From Dehalococcoidia bacterium (lineage in GTDB: Bacteria > Chloroflexota > Dehalococcoidia > Bin125), in the NCBI GenBank assembly GCA_022825265.1, contig JAJDXE010000005.1, positions 62,001-126,000 on the forward strand: a stretch of DNA of 64,000 nucleotides, written 5' to 3'. Of the stretch, positions 59,858 through 64,000 are shown one piece after another (within the stretch, counting starts at the first letter, position 1; every line of letters starts with the position of its first letter). A program made the position numbers and the translations under genes. Below the pieces are notes generated by a model, which was not told the DNA's origin, made no database searches, and worked only from the letters and a program-made list of their open reading frames with translations.

Positions 59858-61038
59858 GGCGCTCGCAAGTCAGGTGCGATGCTCAGGTGGTACTCCTCGC
59901 CTCCACGGTGAATCTGGACGACCACCGGGACGTTCGGTTCGAGGGTCGCAAGTGCATTCAGGTACGGGTTCTCAGCGTTGATCCGGATGCCGTTCAGTTC
60001 ACGCAGCACATCGCCTGGCCTGATCCCTGCTCTGGCGAACGCACCGCGACGGGAGAGCTCGATCAGGAACGATCCTTCGGTGACCTCCAGATCGAGCTGG
60101 GCGGCTGCTGTCGGAGTGAGCAACCGCTCGTCGACCACTCCAAATGAGGGGCGCGGAAAAAATCCGTCTTCAGCAATCGCACGCGCGACTTCCAACACTG
60201 CGTCGATCTGTACGGCAAAGCCCACGCCATCGACAAAGCCGCCATCGTGCGTCTCGCGTGCGATTACCGCCGTCATCCCAACGATGTTCCCGTCAAGATC
60301 AACCAGAATGCCGCCAGAGTTTCCGTGATTGAGCGCGGCATCGGTCTGAATCAGATTGTCCTGTTCGTATCGTTCGCGGAAAAATGTCGTGTCGGGATCG
60401 CTGACGACGCCGACCGTCACGGCAACCTCCTGTCCAAGAAGCGTATTGCCAATCGCCAGGACCGTCTCACCGGCTTCGACGCTCTCCGTGCGGCCGAAGC
60501 TCGGCACGAACAGGTTCTCCTCTTCATCCTCCAACTCAATACGCAGAACGGCCACATCGGAGAACGGCCGATCGTCGCCGAGGCGCTCCGCTGGTCGCCG
60601 ATCGTCGCCGGGCAGGATGACGACGAATCTGGTCATACCTTCCAGCACATGCGCTGCGGTGACGATGTGCCCGGTGCCATCGAGCACGAATCCTGTCGCT
60701 AGCGCCGCCGGCACGATGGTGACGCCTTCGTCGTTGGTGCGTTCGGGACCTTCCGCGTCAATGATCACGACCGACCGAGAAATCCGCTCGAAAATCTCCG
60801 CGACCAGGCGACGTTCGCCCGTCGCTGTCTCGGCCAACTGCAGGGACATCTCATCGGTTGATTGCTGAATCGCCTGGTCGACCGCCTGCTCGACTGCGGA
60901 TTCCACTGCCACCTGGACGACGGCGTCCAACTCCTCCTGCGACATTTGGTCCCCGGAAGAGAGCACCGACCAGATCGCAGCGCCGACGATCGCGCCCATC
61001 AGTGCCGAAACGACGACGATTGTGAAAGTGTGACGCAC
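59854..61038 (-). CDS. HtrA/DegP-like serine protease with PDZ domain
   Basis: The 394 residues have a membrane anchor (FTIVVVSALMGAIVGAAIW), a coiled-coil segment rich in Gln/Glu, then a trypsin-like domain with His130 (VTAAHV), Asp161 (SDVAVL) and Ser241 (NHGNSGG), followed by a PDZ domain (about 305-390; IRPGDVLRELNGIRI). It probably acts on misfolded envelope proteins. It is first in a unit with the GH18-like gene, divergent from greA; GTG start. Confidence 0.9.
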   Translation of the reverse strand: MRHTFTIVVVSALMGAIVGAAIWSVLSSGDQMSQEELDAVVQVAVESAVEQAVDQAIQQSTDEMSLQLAETATGERRLVAEIFERISRSVVIIDAEGPERTNDEGVTIVPAALATGFVLDGTGHIVTAAHVLEGMTRFVVILPGDDRRPAERLGDDRPFSDVAVLRIELEDEEENLFVPSFGRTESVEAGETVLAIGNTLLGQEVAVTVGVVSDPDTTFFRERYEQDNLIQTDAALNHGNSGGILVDLDGNIVGMTAVIARETHDGGFVDGVGFAVQIDAVLEVARAIAEDGFFPRPSFGVVDERLLTPTAAAQLDLEVTEGSFLIELSRRGAFARAGIRPGDVLRELNGIRINAENPYLNALATLEPNVPVVVQIHRGGEEYHLSIAPDLRAP

Positions 61039-61148
61039 GTTACATGGATGTCTCCGTGCTGGAGACGGAATTCCCGAAGCTGAGTGCTATCGTAGCCTGC
61101 CATAAAGTTCTTCGACTTTACGTAGGATCGAGCGGTCAGGCAAAACTC

Positions 61149-61628
61149 GTGGTACTCAGACGGTCGGTGCCGATCACAGCGGATGGCCTGCAAAGGTTGC
61201 GAGAAGAGTTGGTCAAACTCAAGGAACGCCGCCGTGAAGCAGCCGAGCTCATCCAGCAATCTCGCGAGGATTCGCCCGGCGCCCGCGATGAGGGTGAAGG
61301 CGGCGAGACCAAGAATGAACAGGCCTTCATTGAGGGTCGAATTCTCGAGATCGAGGCGGTCATCTCCTCGGCCGAGATCATCGACGAGCAGGAGATCCAG
61401 GGCTCCGACATCGTCCGGCTCGGCTCGACGGTGACAGTCCGGCCGATGCCCAAGCGCACCGATGTGAACTACCGGATTGTCGGTCCGGCGGAAGTCGATC
61501 CGAAGAACGGATTCCTCTCCGACGAGTCGCCGGTCGGCAAGGCCTTGCTCGGCGCCAAGGTTGGCGACACAGTCGAAGTTGCAACGCCAACCGGCGTACG
61601 CAAGTTCAAGGTCAAGGCAATTTCGTAA
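61149..61628 (+). CDS. greA: Transcription elongation factor GreA
   Basis: This rescues backtracked RNA polymerase by stimulating transcript cleavage. The coding frame is 480 bp from GTG 61149 (159 residues), the family length; a GTG at 61167 is equally possible and the frame extends back to 61044. The coiled-coil tip reads ARDEGEGGETKNEQ where most have GDLSENAEY, but the acidic D-x-x-E spacing is kept. The C-terminal FKBP-like domain ends with ESPVGKALLGAKVGDTVEV. It precedes lysS, as in many genomes. Confidence 0.9.
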   Translation: MVLRRSVPITADGLQRLREELVKLKERRREAAELIQQSREDSPGARDEGEGGETKNEQAFIEGRILEIEAVISSAEIIDEQEIQGSDIVRLGSTVTVRPMPKRTDVNYRIVGPAEVDPKNGFLSDESPVGKALLGAKVGDTVEVATPTGVRKFKVKAIS

Positions 61629-61685
61629 TCGAGCGCGGTCTCCGGCTGAGCGGCGGGAGGCCGCAGCCTGAGGAACGTGCTCACG

Positions 61686-63197
61686 ATGACCGAATCTCAG
61701 CAAGCAACGTCTGATACTCCCTACCTCCGCGAGATCATTGCCGAGCGTCAGGCCAAGGCCGACGCACTTCGCGGAGACGGTGTCGATCCCTACCCACCAC
61801 GAACCGGACGGACCCATTCGATCCTCGATGCGCTCGAGATCTTTGCCGAGCACGAACAGGCGTCACCGGAGACTGACGGCCCGCGCGTTACCGTGGCCGG
61901 CCGGATCTCCGCCCTGCGCAACATGGGCCGGATCGCATTCATCGACATCGAGGACGACTCGGGCCAGATCCAGATTTTGGCGAGCAAGCGAGCGCTCGGC
62001 GATGCGTGGAGTCTGCTGGACGCGTTCGACCTCGGTGACTTCCTCGAGGCGTCAGGTCCACTGATCCGTTCGCGCCGTGGTGAGATTTCGGTTCAGGCAG
62101 ACGCCGTATCGATGCTTGGCAAGACGTTGCGTCCGCCGCCCGAGAAGTACCACGGTCTGCAGGATGTCGAAACCCGTTATCGACAGCGATATCTCGACCT
62201 GATCGCCAACGACGACGCCAAGGAGATATTGCGAACGCGCTCGAAGATCGTCTCCGCGATGCGCCGATTCATGGACGACCGCGGTTTCCTTGAGGTCGAG
62301 ACGCCGGTCCTGCAATCCGAAGCCGGGGGCGCCGCCGCCCGACCGTTCCTCACCCACTTCAACGCGCTCGACGAACCCCGCCAGTTGCGGATCGCGCTCG
62401 AGTTGCACCTCAAGCGACTGATCGTGGGCGGGTTCGACAAGGTCTACGAGATCGGCCGGATTTTCCGTAACGAGGGCATCGGCAACCGCTGGAACCCCGA
62501 GTTCACCATGCTCGAGAGCTACGAGTCCTACACCGACTACTACGGCGTCGCCGAGATGGTCGAGGCTGCCCTCTCCCACGTCGCCGCCGAGGTCACCGGC
62601 TCGACCAGGCTGCCCTGGCGAGACGGCGAGATCGATTTCACCCCGCCCTTCGAGCGACTCACCATGGTCGACGCAGTGCGCGAGCACGTCGGCGTCGATT
62701 TCCGCGACTACCCGACCGTCGAGGCGATGGAAGGTCTGCTCCGCGAGAACGGCGTCGGCATCCCGCCCGATGCCGGTTGGGGCAAGCTGTTCGACGAACT
62801 CGTCTCCGAGCGCGTCGAGCCGCACCTGCAGCAGCCGACCTTCCTGCTCGACTATCCGCTCGCGATCTCGCCGCTGGCCAAGCGGACCGAGTACGACGAC
62901 ACGCTGGTCGAGCGCTTTGAGCTGTTCGTCGGCGGCTGGGAGTTGGCCAACGCGTACACCGAACTCAACGATCCCGTCGACCAACGCGAACGCTTCGAGG
63001 AGCAGTTGCGGCTCAAGGCCGCCGGGGACGACGAAGCCGAGCTGCTGGATGAGGACTTCATCGTGGCCCTGGAGCACGGGATGCCGCCGACCGGCGGGCT
63101 GGGCATGGGCATGGATCGGCTGGCGATGCTGCTGACCAACTCGCAATCGATCCGAGACGTCATCCTCTTTCCACAGATGCGCAAGCTGTCAGATTGA
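61686..63197 (+). CDS. lysS: Lysyl-tRNA synthetase, class II
   Basis: The 503 residues have an OB-fold (VTVAGRISALRNMGRIAFID), motif 1 region (RRFMDDRGFLEVETPVLQSE), motif 2 FRNEGIGNRWNPEFTMLESY and motif 3 GGLGMGMDRLAMLLTNSQSI. ATG 61686 is favoured: the gagga site lies 11 nt before it; GTG 61677 would leave only two bases. It overlaps the convergent CoA-transferase end by 9 bp. Confidence 0.96.
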   Translation: MTESQQATSDTPYLREIIAERQAKADALRGDGVDPYPPRTGRTHSILDALEIFAEHEQASPETDGPRVTVAGRISALRNMGRIAFIDIEDDSGQIQILASKRALGDAWSLLDAFDLGDFLEASGPLIRSRRGEISVQADAVSMLGKTLRPPPEKYHGLQDVETRYRQRYLDLIANDDAKEILRTRSKIVSAMRRFMDDRGFLEVETPVLQSEAGGAAARPFLTHFNALDEPRQLRIALELHLKRLIVGGFDKVYEIGRIFRNEGIGNRWNPEFTMLESYESYTDYYGVAEMVEAALSHVAAEVTGSTRLPWRDGEIDFTPPFERLTMVDAVREHVGVDFRDYPTVEAMEGLLRENGVGIPPDAGWGKLFDELVSERVEPHLQQPTFLLDYPLAISPLAKRTEYDDTLVERFELFVGGWELANAYTELNDPVDQRERFEEQLRLKAAGDDEAELLDEDFIVALEHGMPPTGGLGMGMDRLAMLLTNSQSIRDVILFPQMRKLSD

Positions 63198-64000
63198 GTC
63201 TCGGGTCACGCCCGACTCGACGAACCCGTCGATCTCTGAGCCGTCAAAGTCCAGCTCGCCGAGGATCTCCCGAGTCTCGCTGGCGAACGGCTTGGTCGCG
63301 GGCGGCTGCTGGAAGCCGTCCCGGTCTAGCGCGACTGGGGGGGCGAGGATTCTGACTGGTCCCATCTGAGGATGATCGAGGTCGTAGAGCATGTTGTTGG
63401 CGTTGACCTGTGGATCGTCGAGGATCTCGAAGGGCATCAGGACCCTTGAGGCCGGCACGCCGGCCTCGGCGAGCACCGACTCCCACTCACTGGTCGGGCG
63501 TGTCAACATGATCTCTTCCGCTGCCTCGCGCAGCCGTTCGTAGTGCTCGGGATGATGATTCGGATCGTCGCCGGTGTATTCGTCCTCCAGCCCGATCGCC
63601 AGGCTGAAGGCGGCGCGCAGGCGTGTGCTGCCACAGGCCACGGCGAGCCAGCCATCCGAGGTCGTGTAGGTGCGGAAGTAGATGTCGGCCATGATCCGGG
63701 CGCGGGCTGAGGGCTGGGCCATCCGCTGCTCGACGTATGGAGCTCCGCGCGAGCGCATCTCCGCCAGATCCTGGCGTGACTCATCGTGGATCGGGCCGTC
63801 GGCCGACTCCACCCGCAACATCTGGTTGTTGTTCAGCGTCATCGCGGCCTGCATCAACGAAGCATGGACTTCGCCGCCCTCTCCCGTCGTCGTGCGGCGA
63901 TAGAGGGCCGAAGCGATGCCGAAGGCGAGCGACATCGCGGCCATGTAGTCGGCGCTGACGGGGTCGCCGCTCAGCGGCCGCCCGTCTCCTTCGCGGCCGT
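63189..64000 (-). CDS. Class III CoA-transferase (CaiB/BaiF), 3' part
   Basis: The visible C-terminal ~270 residues show SADYMAAMSLAFGIASALYR, TGEGGEVHASLMQAAMTLNN, then DGWLAVACGSTRLRAAF and the small C-terminal domain (RVLMPFEILDDPQVNANNML). The frame is open to the window edge (GREGDGRPLSGDPVSADY precedes the first ATG), so the gene continues outside. It moves CoA between carboxylic acids; substrate unknown. Confidence 0.9.
   Translation of the reverse strand, partial: GREGDGRPLSGDPVSADYMAAMSLAFGIASALYRRTTTGEGGEVHASLMQAAMTLNNNQMLRVESADGPIHDESRQDLAEMRSRGAPYVEQRMAQPSARARIMADIYFRTYTTSDGWLAVACGSTRLRAAFSLAIGLEDEYTGDDPNHHPEHYERLREAAEEIMLTRPTSEWESVLAEAGVPASRVLMPFEILDDPQVNANNMLYDLDHPQMGPVRILAPPVALDRDGFQQPPATKPFASETREILGELDFDGSEIDGFVESGVTRDSI

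Overview
The window is a 64 kb chromosomal segment of a GC-rich bacterium. It carries no rRNA, plasmid or phage backbone. The set RNase J + FtsK, TatC/TatA, FabD/ACP, L32, type-A RNase P RNA, a nickel superoxide dismutase, a large set of acyl-CoA/SDR enzymes, and secreted proteins starting with a WSATLT module best fits a Chloroflexota-like (perhaps SAR202/Dehalococcoidia-like, marine or symbiotic) genome. That placement is inference; an Actinobacteriota-related origin is not excluded from one window.

Layout. 1-0.85 kb: a secreted protein whose start is frameshifted at a poly-C tract. 0.9-10.4 kb (minus): housekeeping genes ftsK, rnj, type-4 UDG, tatC, tatA/B, acpP, nusB, fabD, rpmF, yceD. 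10.5-14.4 kb: a zinc-ribbon coiled-coil protein, a serine-recombinase-like protein with an eroded active site, a TAG-interrupted small gene, and an LRR secreted protein that is the in-frame paralogue of the first gene. 14.5-20.3 kb (plus): rnhA, rnpB, murE, class III aminotransferase, a PIN toxin-antitoxin pair followed by a decayed aminotransferase tail, a structured leader with a tiny ORF, and birA. 20.2-26.8 kb (minus): a 2,196-residue secreted protein with 19 SwmB-like repeats. 26.9-34.5 kb: CoA/redox metabolism (enoyl-CoA hydratase, two SDRs, FGE-like, MetE-like, aldo-keto reductase, phosphoesterase, Cys-less thiolase plus zinc-less DUF35 partner). 34.7-38.0 kb: drug-type ABC exporter, then Cu/Zn SOD and Ni SOD. 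38.1-40.7 kb: an accessory patch with an unknown protein, a HigBA-like toxin-antitoxin pair, an HTH/SEC-C protein and tRNA-Arg(TCT). 40.7-42.1 kb: a lytic-transglycosylase-like protein.

42.2-56.2 kb is one long plus-strand aromatic amino acid supraoperon: tyrA, aroA, gmk-like, trpE, Nudix-like, carboxymuconolactone decarboxylase-like, trpG, trpD, trpC, trpF, trpB, CAAX protease, trpA, aroH, aroF. Many junctions are 1-14 nt overlaps, implying translational coupling. It covers DAHP synthesis, chorismate mutase, both late branches and the whole tryptophan pathway. 56.3-61.0 kb (minus): DivIVA-like, coaD, rsmD, a GH18-like membrane protein and an HtrA-like protease. 61.1-63.2 kb: greA and lysS, and the window ends in a class III CoA-transferase.

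The most unusual things are: (i) a family of short GC-rich palindromic elements, six copies all in the same orientation, three of them inside reading frames (murE, gmk-like, the SEC-C gene), where they add in-frame peptides; (ii) paired secreted-protein genes with poly-C tracts next to the start codon, one in frame and one out of frame, which looks like a contingency locus or a fresh pseudogene; and (iii) a leader upstream of birA with a perfect 12-nt Shine-Dalgarno, a 21-codon basic ORF, alternative pairings and a terminator.
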